Below, one piece after another: positions 1 to 6,860 of a DNA stretch of 64,000 nt. The translations under genes were made by a program, and so were the position numbers. This DNA comes from Streptomyces sp. NBC_00259 (GTDB lineage Bacteria > Actinomycetota > Actinomycetes > Streptomycetales > Streptomycetaceae): NCBI RefSeq assembly GCF_036181745.1, contig NZ_CP108080.1:2790001-2854000 (forward strand), written 5' to 3'. Below the pieces are notes generated by a model. The model saw only the letters and a program-made list of their open reading frames with translations, had not been told where the DNA came from and did not search any database. Position 1 is the first letter of the stretch. Each line of letters opens with the position of its first letter.

Positions 1-561
1 GGCCGTCACCCCCCGGCCGGCAGCACGCCCGGTGAAGGTGGGCCAGTGCGCCAACGCCGCGGTGGCGCCGTACCAGGCGGCGAGCCCCGCCACGGCGCCG
101 ACCCAGCCGCCGGCCTTGGCGAGACCGTCGTTCTGCGCGAACGACGCGATGGCGAGGAGCAGCATCGAGACGAACAGCAGCCCGTAGACGCCCTGTCCGA
201 AGACTCCGCTGCCCGCGGAGGCGGCGGTGAGGGTGAGTGCCAGCAGCGCGAACAGCAGCAGGAAGAGTCCCGCGGCCTCCGCCGAGACCTCCGCGCCCGC
301 GCCGGTGCCCCAGGTGAACCAGAAGGCGCCGAGGCCCGCGAAGGCCGTACCCGTACCGCCGTTGCCCGCACGGAACTCGAGCAACCCGACGATGAACAGT
401 GCGACCCCGCCCACCCAGGTCGCGAGCGATGCGGCGTCGGACGCCGCGACATTGTCGATCACACCGGTGTTGCCGACACCGAAGGCCAGCAGAGTCAGAC
501 CCAGTGCGAGGTGGCCGAGAGTAGTTGACGTGGCGCTTCCCGCGGAGACTTCGTTGTCCAC
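1..561 (-). CDS. GPR1/FUN34/YaaH-family acetate/succinate transporter, 3' end cut off
   Basis: Membrane protein reading from GTG 561 leftwards and running off the window edge after 187 codons. An AAGGGAG ribosome binding site lies about 8 bases upstream of the GTG. At least five hydrophobic segments are visible. The family hallmark block is readable as EFRAGN...TAF...GAFWFTWG, which matches YaaH/SatP proteins (proton-coupled acetate or succinate uptake). The usual N-terminal NPxG motif is not obvious. The neighbour is a universal stress protein on the same strand. Family assignment is confident; the substrate is inferred. Confidence 0.8.
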   Translation of the reverse strand, partial: MDNEVSAGSATSTTLGHLALGLTLLAFGVGNTGVIDNVAASDAASLATWVGGVALFIVGLLEFRAGNGGTGTAFAGLGAFWFTWGTGAGAEVSAEAAGLFLLLFALLALTLTAASAGSGVFGQGVYGLLFVSMLLLAIASFAQNDGLAKAGGWVGAVAGLAAWYGATAALAHWPTFTGRAAGRGVTA

Positions 562-656
562 GGCGGGCTCCCTTCGTGCGCGCGTTGGTGCTGTGTCCCA
601 GCCACCCTTATGTACCCTTCACAAGCGCACAATCCACCCTGTACGGACGAGTAGAT

Positions 657-670
657 TTGACGGTCGTCAA
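657..670. promoter_or_regulatory. perfect 14-bp palindrome upstream of the transporter gene
   Basis: TTGACGGTCGTCAA is a perfect inverted repeat lying about 95 bp upstream of the transporter start and downstream of the stress-protein stop. Position and symmetry suggest an operator for an unknown regulator. It could also overlap a -35 element because it begins with TTGACG. Confidence 0.4.
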
Positions 671-750
671 AAAGTTATGAAACGTGGCCCGACCTGGAAC
701 GACCCGGCAGAACGAGGGGTGACGAGAGGGCCTGGTGAGACTCAGGGGAC

Positions 751-1272
751 TCAGGGAATGACGACGACGGGACGCTGCGCACGACGCGCGAGCCGGCCGG
801 CGACCGACCCGAAGATCCGTCCGACGATGCCGTGCGTGGAGCCGACCACGATGGCGTCCGCCGAATACTCTCGGCCGACTTCCTCGAGCTCGTGGCAGAT
901 GTCGCCGCCGCGCTCCACGAGGATCCACGGCACCTCGGACAGGTAGTCGGCGCAGGCCAGTTCAAGCCCCAGCACCTCGGTGCGATGGTCCGGTACGTCG
1001 ACGAAGACCGGCGGTTCGCAGCCCGCCCACACGGTGGTGGGGAGGCGGTTGGCGACATGCACGATGATCAGGCCCGAACCGGAGCGCCTGGCCATGCCGA
1101 TGGCGTACGCGAGCGCCCGCTCACTGGAGGTCGATCCGTCGAAACCGACCACGACTCCGTGCCGGAAGGCAGGATCGCAGGAATGACGTGACTGTGCCGC
1201 CGCCTGCAGATCCGACGAGGGGTCGGCGACCTGCTTGCGGTCCGCGGGTTCGGGAAATTCGTGACCGGCCAT
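751..1272 (-). CDS. universal stress protein (UspA family)
   Basis: 173-residue single-domain Usp. The fold begins near residue 37 with VVVGFDGS, the usual first strand and phosphate loop. It ends with GSTHGIVGRIFGSV followed by RRAQRPVVVIP, the G-x2-G-x9-G(S) pattern of ATP-binding Usp proteins. A 35-residue polar N-terminal extension precedes the domain. Likely a cytosolic nucleotide-binding stress protein. The upstream intergenic region holds two inverted repeats (1334-1348 and 1356-1369) that may regulate it. Confidence 0.85.
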   Translation of the reverse strand: MAGHEFPEPADRKQVADPSSDLQAAAQSRHSCDPAFRHGVVVGFDGSTSSERALAYAIGMARRSGSGLIIVHVANRLPTTVWAGCEPPVFVDVPDHRTEVLGLELACADYLSEVPWILVERGGDICHELEEVGREYSADAIVVGSTHGIVGRIFGSVAGRLARRAQRPVVVIP

Positions 1273-1620
1273 CGGTTTTCTCGGCGTTCAGATCCTCAAG
1301 GGGAGGACGACGGTTGGCAGCGGAGCTCTGTCCGGGAATCATCTTCCCAACCCCATACCCCTAAGGGTACGGCGACACTCCTCGCCTGCCCAGAGCTCGT
1401 AGCCCTACTCGCGGCGCGCCAAGGAGCAGGCGTTCCAGGGAGCATGCACGAGCACGCTCTGTATGGCAATGGCGCCTGCACCGTACAGGCTTCGCCCCGG
1501 CGCGACCGCTCACGGACAATGGCCCGCGGCACCTGCGGTACCCGCGGTGCGGGCGCAGTGACCGCAGGACCGCGGCCCTCGTTGGTACACGGACCCCCGA
1601 CCCCGCCGCCTGGAGCTTCC
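1273..1620. other. divergent intergenic region with two short inverted repeats
   Basis: 348 bp between the Usp start and the next plus-strand gene. GGGAA-TCATC-TTCCC (1334-1348) and TACCC-CTAA-GGGTA (1356-1369) are both symmetrical. The first loosely resembles half-sites of DevR/OsdR dormancy operators. The second loosely resembles CsoR-type copper operators. An ORF stays open on the plus strand across most of this stretch but lacks Streptomyces-like codon bias before about 1621. Confidence 0.45.
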
Positions 1621-2103
1621 GTGCCCGTACCCCCGGCCCGTCGCGCCTCCGTTCCGACGCCCGCCCGGGCCCCGGCACGGGGCCGTCGCAGGGCGTCGCG
1701 GCCGGCGGCCCCGCCCGTGGCGCCCTCCGGTGTGCCGGCGGCCCGGCCGGGCCGCGGGGGCGCCACGGGCCGCGCGGGCTCCCGGGGCTCCGGGACCCCG
1801 CGGAGCGCCGACGGTGGCGGTGTCCGGGGCGAGGGCGGCGGTGCGCCGGTGGGCGCCACGGCGGGCGACTCCGTGGGCGAGGTGGTCCGCTGGGCGACTT
1901 TCAGCTGTGCCCTGGTCCCGGTCGTTCTGGTGGCGTACGGCGCACCCGTCGGAGGGGCCGTCGCGGTCGCGCTCGGCCTGGCGGCCGTGACCGCCGCCTG
2001 CGCGGCGCTGATGCGCCGGTCCGAGCGCGCCGCGGCACGTCCCGTACGGACGAGCGGGCGCAGAGGCGCGGGCAGGCGCGCACGGAAGACTCCGGAGAGC
2101 TGA
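1621..2103 (+). CDS. small membrane protein of unknown function
   Basis: 160 residues from GTG 1621, chosen because GGAG lies six bases upstream; the frame is open further 5' but without a convincing start. The first half is low-complexity (Pro, Arg, Gly, Ala). Residues about 90-130 form two hydrophobic helices (WATFSCALVPVVLVAYGA and VAVALGLAAVTAACAALM), followed by a basic tail. It is placed directly upstream of adpA, as a conserved hypothetical often is in Streptomyces. A weak hairpin (ACGGGT/ACCCGT, 2103-2126) followed by ATATTTT may terminate it. Function unknown. Confidence 0.55.
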   Translation: MPVPPARRASVPTPARAPARGRRRASRPAAPPVAPSGVPAARPGRGGATGRAGSRGSGTPRSADGGGVRGEGGGAPVGATAGDSVGEVVRWATFSCALVPVVLVAYGAPVGGAVAVALGLAAVTAACAALMRRSERAAARPVRTSGRRGAGRRARKTPES

Positions 2104-2489
2104 CGGGTTCGCACGCGCGCACCCGTATATTTTCAGCCAACTTCCCGGCTGCGGTGATTCCTTGGGGAAATGACCCGTCAACCCCCGTGCGACCAGGGAA
2201 GAAAGGACCGCACGCACCGCACGCACCCTACGGGGATGGGCCATGAGTGCGACGCGCACTTCCCTGCGCGGCCCGTGGATGAAACGCTTCGTGATCGAAT
2301 GCTTCGCGCCAAGTTGCCTTGTCGACAATGTGCCGGATCGAGAACTTGTCACGCCGGCACCACGGGACGCAGTAGATTCGATCATGAGTATCGAAGGCTG
2401 GGGACTCGTGCAGAACCGAGGGGAAACGTGCAGGAGCGACAGGTCCGACAAGAACGGGGAGACGCGAACACCGAGGGGGGCTTAGCGTC
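2104..2489. promoter_or_regulatory. long adpA upstream region
   Basis: 386 bp without a convincing gene, expected to carry the adpA promoter and a long 5' leader. It contains the perfect palindrome TTGTCGACAA (2319-2328). The adpA ribosome binding site is GAGGGGGG about 12 bases before the ATG. No -10/-35 pair could be assigned with confidence, and no clear TGGCSNGWWY AdpA site was recognised. Confidence 0.5.
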
Positions 2490-3689
2490 ATGAGTCAGGA
2501 CTCCGCCGCGCCGGAGGCCGTACGGAAGCTGTCCGGGCGCCGCCGCCGGGAAGTCGTCGCGGTGCTGCTGTTCAGTGGCGGCCCGATCTTCGAGAGTTCC
2601 ATTCCGCTCTCGGTGTTCGGAATCGACCGCCAGGATGCCGGAGTTCCCCGCTACCGGCTGCTCGTATGCGCCGGAGAGGAGGGCCCCCTGCGGACCACAG
2701 GGGGACTCGAACTCACCGCGCCGTACGGGCTGGAGGCGATCGGAAGGGCCGGCACCGTCGTGGTACCGGCCTGGCGGTCCATCACCTCACCACCGCCACC
2801 GGAAGCGCTCGACGCGCTGCGCCGCGCCCACGAGGAAGGGGCCCGCATCGTCGGGCTGTGCACCGGGGCGTTCGTACTGGCGGCAGCGGGGCTGCTGGAC
2901 GGCCGTCCGGCGACCACACACTGGATGTACGCGCCGACACTGGCCAAGCGCTATCCGTCGGTCCACGTCGACCCGCGGGAGCTCTTCGTCGACGACAGCG
3001 ACGTACTGACCTCCGCCGGGACCGCGGCAGGCATCGACCTCTGCCTGCACATCGTCCGGACGGACCACGGTGTGGAGGCCGCCGGGGCACTGGCCCGCCG
3101 GCTGGTCGTCCCACCACGGCGCAGCGGCGGGCAGGAGCGCTACCTCGACAGATCTTTACCCGAGGAAATCGGCTCCGACCCGCTCGCCGAGGTCGTGGCC
3201 TGGGCGCTGGAGCACCTCCACGAGCAGTTCGACGTGGAGACCCTGGCGGCGCGCGCGTACATGAGCAGGCGGACCTTCGACCGCAGGTTCCGCTCACTCA
3301 CCGGCAGCGCTCCCCTGCAGTGGCTGATCACCCAGCGGGTGCTGCAGGCGCAGCGACTGCTGGAGACCTCCGACTACTCCGTCGACGAGGTCGCGGGCCG
3401 CTGTGGCTTCCGCTCCCCGGTGGCGCTGCGCGGCCATTTCCGCCGCCAGCTGGGCTCCTCCCCGGCCGCGTACCGGGCCGCCTACCGGGCCAGGCGCCCA
3501 CAGGGCGAGTCCGGTGGGCCTCCGGGGCCGGAGCATCAGGTGGTTCCGGCACAGACCTCCGGGGCACAGTCGAGGCGGCACCCGGCCGCCGCGGCGGCGT
3601 CCGGGGGGCCTCCGGAACCGGGCAAACCGGGCTCCGACGCCTACGCTCCCGGCCGTCCGGCGCTCCCGGGTCAGCGGAGTGCGCCATAA
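2490..3689 (+). CDS. adpA: AdpA, AraC-family central regulator of development
   Basis: 399 residues, the usual AdpA length. Residues about 20-200 form the DJ-1/PfpI-like dimerisation domain ([36 protein letters not shown]). Residues about 230-330 form the double helix-turn-helix AraC domain ([36 protein letters not shown]). The C-terminus is a low-complexity tail. Codon 223 (3156-3158) is TTA, the hallmark that makes adpA translation depend on the bldA leucyl-tRNA. AdpA controls morphological differentiation and secondary metabolism. orn follows 10 bp downstream, the conserved Streptomyces arrangement. The strong sequence match is from recall of AdpA, not a search. Confidence 0.95.
   Translation: MSQDSAAPEAVRKLSGRRRREVVAVLLFSGGPIFESSIPLSVFGIDRQDAGVPRYRLLVCAGEEGPLRTTGGLELTAPYGLEAIGRAGTVVVPAWRSITSPPPPEALDALRRAHEEGARIVGLCTGAFVLAAAGLLDGRPATTHWMYAPTLAKRYPSVHVDPRELFVDDSDVLTSAGTAAGIDLCLHIVRTDHGVEAAGALARRLVVPPRRSGGQERYLDRSLPEEIGSDPLAEVVAWALEHLHEQFDVETLAARAYMSRRTFDRRFRSLTGSAPLQWLITQRVLQAQRLLETSDYSVDEVAGRCGFRSPVALRGHFRRQLGSSPAAYRAAYRARRPQGESGGPPGPEHQVVPAQTSGAQSRRHPAAAAASGGPPEPGKPGSDAYAPGRPALPGQRSAP
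3156..3158 (+). promoter_or_regulatory. TTA leucine codon in adpA (bldA control point)
   Basis: In frame with ATG 2490, the codon reads TTA within the short DRSLPEE linker between the two AdpA domains. TTA is very rare in Streptomyces and is read only by the bldA tRNA. Confidence 0.9.
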
Positions 3690-3699
3690 GGTAGGACGC

Positions 3700-4305
3700 A
3701 TGAACGATCGCATGGTGTGGATCGACTGCGAGATGACCGGGCTCTCGCTGGCCGACGACGCACTCATCGAGGTGGCCGCCCTGGTCACCGACTCGGAACT
3801 GAACGTGCTCGGTGAAGGGGTGGACATCGTGATCCGCCCGCCGGACGCGGCGCTCGAGACCATGCCCGAGGTGGTGCGGCAGATGCACACCACCTCGGGC
3901 CTGCTCGACGAGCTCGCGGCCGGCACGACCCTCGCCGACGCCGAGGAGCAGGTCCTTGCGTACGTACGTGAACACGTCAAGGAGCCGGGCAAGGCCCCGT
4001 TGTGCGGAAACTCGGTCGGCACCGACCGCGGCTTCCTGCTCCGCGACATGCCGAAGGTGGAGGAGTACCTCCACTACCGGATCGTCGATGTCTCCTCGGT
4101 CAAGGAGCTGGCCCGCCGCTGGTACCCGAGGGCGTACTTCAACAGTCCGGAGAAGAACGGCAACCACCGGGCACTCGCCGACATCCGCGAATCCATCGCC
4201 GAGCTGCGCTACTACCGCGAGGCGATCTTCGTCTCCCAGCCCGGCCCCGACTCCGACACGGCGAAGACGATCGCGGCACGCCACGTCCTGCCCGCGTCCC
4301 CTTAG
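3700..4305 (+). CDS. orn: oligoribonuclease (Orn), DEDDh 3'-5' exonuclease
   Basis: 201 residues. Exo I motif is WIDCEMTG with catalytic D9 and E11. Exo II lies around [11 protein letters not shown], and Exo III is [11 protein letters not shown], giving the DEDDh set. It degrades di- to penta-ribonucleotides, including pGpG from c-di-GMP turnover, which links it to cdgA further along. It starts 10 bp after adpA with GGTAGG upstream, so co-transcription with adpA is possible. An inverted repeat with a T-run follows. Confidence 0.95.
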   Translation: MNDRMVWIDCEMTGLSLADDALIEVAALVTDSELNVLGEGVDIVIRPPDAALETMPEVVRQMHTTSGLLDELAAGTTLADAEEQVLAYVREHVKEPGKAPLCGNSVGTDRGFLLRDMPKVEEYLHYRIVDVSSVKELARRWYPRAYFNSPEKNGNHRALADIRESIAELRYYREAIFVSQPGPDSDTAKTIAARHVLPASP

Positions 4306-4318
4306 GACCCGGGCGCCC

Positions 4319-4389
4319 GTGTACAGGGTCCCGCGACAGGAGCACGTAAACGCGGGCGCGAGCACCCTCTCGGACCCTGTACACTTTTT
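4319..4389 (+). terminator. 13-bp inverted repeat with T-run after orn
   Basis: GTGTACAGGGTCC (4319-4331) and its exact complement (4372-4384) are separated by 40 bases and followed by TTTTT. It may terminate orn. The second arm also contains TACACT, a plausible -10 for the tRNA gene, so both roles are possible. Confidence 0.45.
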
Positions 4390-4418
4390 CTCGGCCGGTC
4401 GGGAAAGCGACCGGTCAT

Positions 4419-4492
4419 GGTGGGTGTAGCTCAGCTGGCAGAGCACCTGGTTGTGGTCCAGGATGTCGCGGGTTCAAGTCCCGTCACTCACC
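4419..4492 (+). tRNA. tRNA-His (anticodon GTG)
   Basis: Complete cloverleaf. The acceptor GTGGGTG (4420-4426) pairs with CACTCAC (4485-4491). The extra G-1 (4419) faces C73 (4492), as tRNA-His identity requires. The anticodon stem is CCTGG/CCAGG around TTGTGGT, with anticodon GTG at 4453-4455. The T-loop is TTCAAGT. CCA is not encoded. A short hairpin-forming leader lies immediately upstream. Confidence 0.95.
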
Positions 4493-4498
4493 CTGATC

Positions 4499-4542
4499 GA
4501 TCAGCCGGTGACCTGGAAACAGGTCACCGGCTGATCTTTTTT
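4499..4542 (+). terminator. strong intrinsic terminator after tRNA-His
   Basis: A perfect 17-bp stem (4499-4515 with 4520-4536), GAAA tetraloop and six T residues. It isolates the tRNA transcript from the following Y-RNA region. Confidence 0.93.
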
Positions 4543-4639
4543 GTCCGCCGCCGGAAGCGGCCGGAGATCGCCGGGACGGGCCGCAGGCCGGAACGGCCCG
4601 GCCGGAAAAACTCGCGCGACCGCGGATGACCTTCGTGGC

Positions 4640-4645
4640 TACAGT
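4640..4645 (+). promoter_or_regulatory. putative -10 element for the first Y-RNA-like gene
   Basis: TACAGT fits the TANNNT pattern of actinobacterial -10 boxes. It lies about 8-10 bases before the predicted 5' end of the Ro-binding stem. No good -35 was seen. Confidence 0.35.
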
Positions 4646-4646
4646 T

Positions 4647-4793
4647 GCGCTCAGCCCAGGTGCGAAGGAGCGGGTTACTTCCACTGTTAATGGGGTGGTT
4701 GTGGGTTCGAGTCCCACCGACGGCCGGAAGGCCGCCGTAGCTCAATCGGCAGAGCACCTTGTCACCTGCACCGAACTTGACCTCTGGGCGCAC
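4647..4793 (+). ncRNA. Y-RNA-like element A (YrlA type, tRNA-mimicking)
   Basis: The ends form a Ro-binding stem: GCCCA (4654-4658) pairs TGGGC (4785-4789), GGT (4659-4661) pairs ACC (4780-4782), AAG (4665-4667) pairs CTT (4776-4778). The 5' strand GGTGCGAAGG and 3' strand CTTGACC closely resemble the Ro-binding strands of vertebrate Y RNAs (GGUCCGAAGG, CUUGAC). Above it, CGGGTTAC/GTCACCTG (4671-4678 with 4761-4768) forms a second helix. The distal part is a permuted tRNA: T-arm GTGGG-TTCGAGT-CCCAC (4701-4717), 3' acceptor strand (4718-4724), closing loop, 5' acceptor strand (4731-4737), D-arm GCTC-AATCGGCA-GAGC (4740-4755). There is no anticodon. It lies just upstream of the Ro60 gene. Confidence 0.82.
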
Positions 4794-4800
4794 AACTTCA

Positions 4801-4880
4801 CGCACCTCCCGGTGCGCAGGCCCGCGGCTACTTCTTTGGGTGAACCACGCCGCGCGGCCGTTCTGGATCTCGGGAGGCAC
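4801..4880 (+). ncRNA. Y-RNA-like element B (short, no tRNA module)
   Basis: Shares the 5' motif GGTGCGCAGG and the 3' motif ATCTCGGG with element C. Lower stem CCTCCCG (4805-4811) pairs CGGGAGG (4871-4877). CAGG (4817-4820) pairs TCTG (4862-4865). The upper stem GCGGC/GCCGC (4824-4828 with 4849-4853) closes a loop of about 20 bases. No T-arm or D-arm is present, so it looks like a Ro-binding module alone. It could instead be a decayed copy or a processed linker. Confidence 0.55.
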
Positions 4881-4888
4881 ACAGCATC

Positions 4889-5032
4889 GGGGCGCCCGGT
4901 GCGCAGGCAACGGGTACTTCTCCTGTCAAGAGCGAGACGCGGGTTCGAATCCTGCCGCCGGCTTCGTGCCGGTGTCGTCCAGCGGCCCAGGACACGTACG
5001 TCCCCGTCGCCGACCCTGATCTCGGGCGCCCC
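4889..5032 (+). ncRNA. Y-RNA-like element C (YrlA type, tRNA-mimicking)
   Basis: Closed by a perfect 10-bp helix GGGGCGCCCG (4889-4898) with CGGGCGCCCC (5023-5032). CAGG (4904-4907) pairs CCTG (5015-5018), replacing AAG/CTT of element A, a compensatory change. ACGGG (4910-4914) pairs CCCGT (5003-5007). The permuted tRNA module has T-arm GCGGG-TTCGAAT-CCTGC (4939-4955), an acceptor helix CGCCGGC/GCCGGTG (4956-4962 with 4968-4974) closed by TTCGT, and D-arm GTCC-AGCGGCCCA-GGAC (4977-4993). It ends about 40 bases before the Ro60 start codon and may be made from its own promoter or processed from a longer transcript. Confidence 0.82.
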
Positions 5033-5072
5033 CTTGCTGAGCCTCTCCTCCACAGTGAGGGGGACGTTCTTC

Positions 5073-6686
5073 ATGGCACGCTTCAACACCCGCACCGCCC
5101 GCCCCGCGGGCAGCTCGCCCGTGACCACCACCGGGCGGACGACCACGACGTACGAGGGCGCGACCGGGCACCTCCGGGACGCGAAGAGCGAACTCTTCCT
5201 CCTCTCGATCAGCAACCTCGTCGGCGTCGACACCTTCTACGAGGCGGGCGCCGAGCGCGACGACCGCTTCGAGCGGCTGGTCCGCCGGCTCGCGGTCGAG
5301 GACCCCGAGTGGACCGCCGGCCTGCTCGCGTGGCTGCGTACCGAGGGCAACATGCGTACCGCCGCTCTGGTCGGCGCGGCCGAGTTCACCGCCGAGCGCC
5401 TCCAGCGCCAGGCGCCGGGGCACTCGCGGCAGGTCATCGCCTCCGTCCTGCGGCGCGCGGACGAGCCGGGTGAGCTGCTCGGCTACTGGACCTCGCGCTA
5501 CGGCCGGGCCGTCCCCAAGCCCGTGAAGCGCGGGATCGAAGACGCTCTCGGGCGCCTCTACACCGAGCGGGCTCTGCTCAAGTACGACACCGACTCGAAG
5601 GGCTACCGCTTCGGCGACGTCGTCGAGCTGGTCCACCCGAAGCCGGCGGCCGCCTGGCAGGGCGACCTGTTCAAGCACGCCATCGACCGGCGGCACGGCC
5701 GGGGCGAGGACATACCCGAGAGCCTGCGGATGCTGCGCGCTCGCGCGCACCTGATGAGCCGACCCGTCGAGGAGCGGCGCGCGCTCGTCGCCGAGCCGGC
5801 GGCGCGGACGGCGCTCAAGGACGCGGGCATGACGTGGGAGTCGCTGGCGGGCTGGCTCCAGGGGCCGATGGACGCCGCGGCGTGGGAAGCCGTGATCCCG
5901 TCCATGGGGCTGATGGCGCTCGTACGGAACCTGCGGAACATGGACCAGGCCGGGGTGTCCGACGAGGTCGCCGCCCAGGTCGCGGCGAAGATCGCGGACC
6001 CGGAGCAGGTGCGCGCCTCGCGCATGTTCCCGTTCCGGTTCTGGGCGGCGTACAAGCACGCGCCCTCGCTTCGGTGGGCGCACGCCCTGGAGACGGCACT
6101 GCGGCACTCGCTGTCCGACGTGCCCGCGCTGTCGGGGCGGACGCTGATCCTGGTCGACCGCTCGCCGTCCATGTTCCCGGGCTACGGCTACTCGACGCCG
6201 AACCGGTCGGACATCCCGCTCGCCGAGCAGGCCGCGGTCTTCGGCGCGGCCCTGGCGGTGCGCGCGGCCGCGCCGACGCTGGTGGAGTTCGGCATGACCA
6301 GCTCCGTGGTGGACGTACCCAAGGGCGGCAGCGTGCTCAGGCTGATCGAGCGCTTCGGCCAGATCCAGGGCACGGACATCCCGTCGGCGGTCAAGCAGCA
6401 CTTCGCCGGGCACGGCCGGGTCGTCATCGTCACCGACGAGCAGACCCGGGCGGGCTGGCTGCCGTCGAACTGCCACGGCCACTGGGGCGGCATGCCCGAG
6501 ACGCGGATCGACGACCTGATCCCGAAGAGCGTGCCGGTGTACATGTGGAACATGGCGGGATACAAGGCCGGTGCGATGCCGTCGGGTTCGGGGAACCGGC
6601 ACACGCTGGGCGGGCTGACGGACTCGGCGTTCGGGCTGATTCCGCTGCTGGACGCGGGGCGGGATGCGAAGTGGCCTTGGGAGTAG
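5073..6686 (+). CDS. rsr: bacterial Ro60 orthologue (TROVE plus vWA domain RNA-binding protein)
   Basis: 537 residues from ATG 5073. GTGAGGGGG precedes it; the frame is open further upstream only because it crosses the RNA genes. The N-terminal about 340 residues are the alpha-helical HEAT-like TROVE ring (ELFLLSISNLVGVDTFYEAG, WTAGLLAWLRTEGNMRTAALV). The C-terminal vWA domain has a complete MIDAS motif DRSPS near residue 361. Ro proteins bind Y RNAs on the ring surface and misfolded RNA ends in the cavity. In bacteria they can tether PNPase during stress RNA decay. Three Y-RNA-like elements directly upstream make a self-contained Ro ribonucleoprotein locus. Confidence 0.92.
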   Translation: MARFNTRTARPAGSSPVTTTGRTTTTYEGATGHLRDAKSELFLLSISNLVGVDTFYEAGAERDDRFERLVRRLAVEDPEWTAGLLAWLRTEGNMRTAALVGAAEFTAERLQRQAPGHSRQVIASVLRRADEPGELLGYWTSRYGRAVPKPVKRGIEDALGRLYTERALLKYDTDSKGYRFGDVVELVHPKPAAAWQGDLFKHAIDRRHGRGEDIPESLRMLRARAHLMSRPVEERRALVAEPAARTALKDAGMTWESLAGWLQGPMDAAAWEAVIPSMGLMALVRNLRNMDQAGVSDEVAAQVAAKIADPEQVRASRMFPFRFWAAYKHAPSLRWAHALETALRHSLSDVPALSGRTLILVDRSPSMFPGYGYSTPNRSDIPLAEQAAVFGAALAVRAAAPTLVEFGMTSSVVDVPKGGSVLRLIERFGQIQGTDIPSAVKQHFAGHGRVVIVTDEQTRAGWLPSNCHGHWGGMPETRIDDLIPKSVPVYMWNMAGYKAGAMPSGSGNRHTLGGLTDSAFGLIPLLDAGRDAKWPWE

Positions 6687-6860
6687 CGGGGAAGCAGGCC
6701 CTCGCATGCGGATGCGACGGCGATCAGCTGGGTGAGGCGGTCCGCTCCCGTCCTTCACCCTGATCGGTCAAGGTCCGGCCTGGGGGAACAGGCCGGGCCC
6801 TCGTCGTGTCGGACCTCGGTCCCCGTTGCCGGACCCGGAGTGCGCTTGTGCCCTCCGCGC
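6687..6860. other. convergent intergenic region with degenerate tRNA-His 3' end and hairpin
   Basis: Positions 6746-6770 match the tRNA-His 3' end plus its downstream bases (4479-4503) at 22 of 25 positions. They are followed, as at the tRNA, by a hairpin (GGTCCGGCCTG/CAGGCCGGGCC, 6772-6799). This hairpin lacks a T-run. It may serve as a terminator between the convergent Ro60 and HD-domain genes. Confidence 0.5.

Noticed and set aside
1261..1620. 5' part of the 280-aa ORF upstream of adpA
   Set aside because: Overlaps the Usp promoter region and has no RBS at its first ATG; a GTG at 1621 with GGAG is the better start.
4701..4755. an ordinary tRNA gene in the Ro60 upstream region
   Set aside because: T-arm precedes D-arm, acceptor strands are joined by a short loop and no anticodon arm exists, so it is a permuted tRNA-like module of a Y RNA.
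4926..6758. 610-aa minus-strand ORF opposite the Ro60 gene
   Set aside because: Arg/Pro/Gly-rich shadow of the plus-strand Ro60 gene; no start site, no motif. Ro60 has complete domain motifs.
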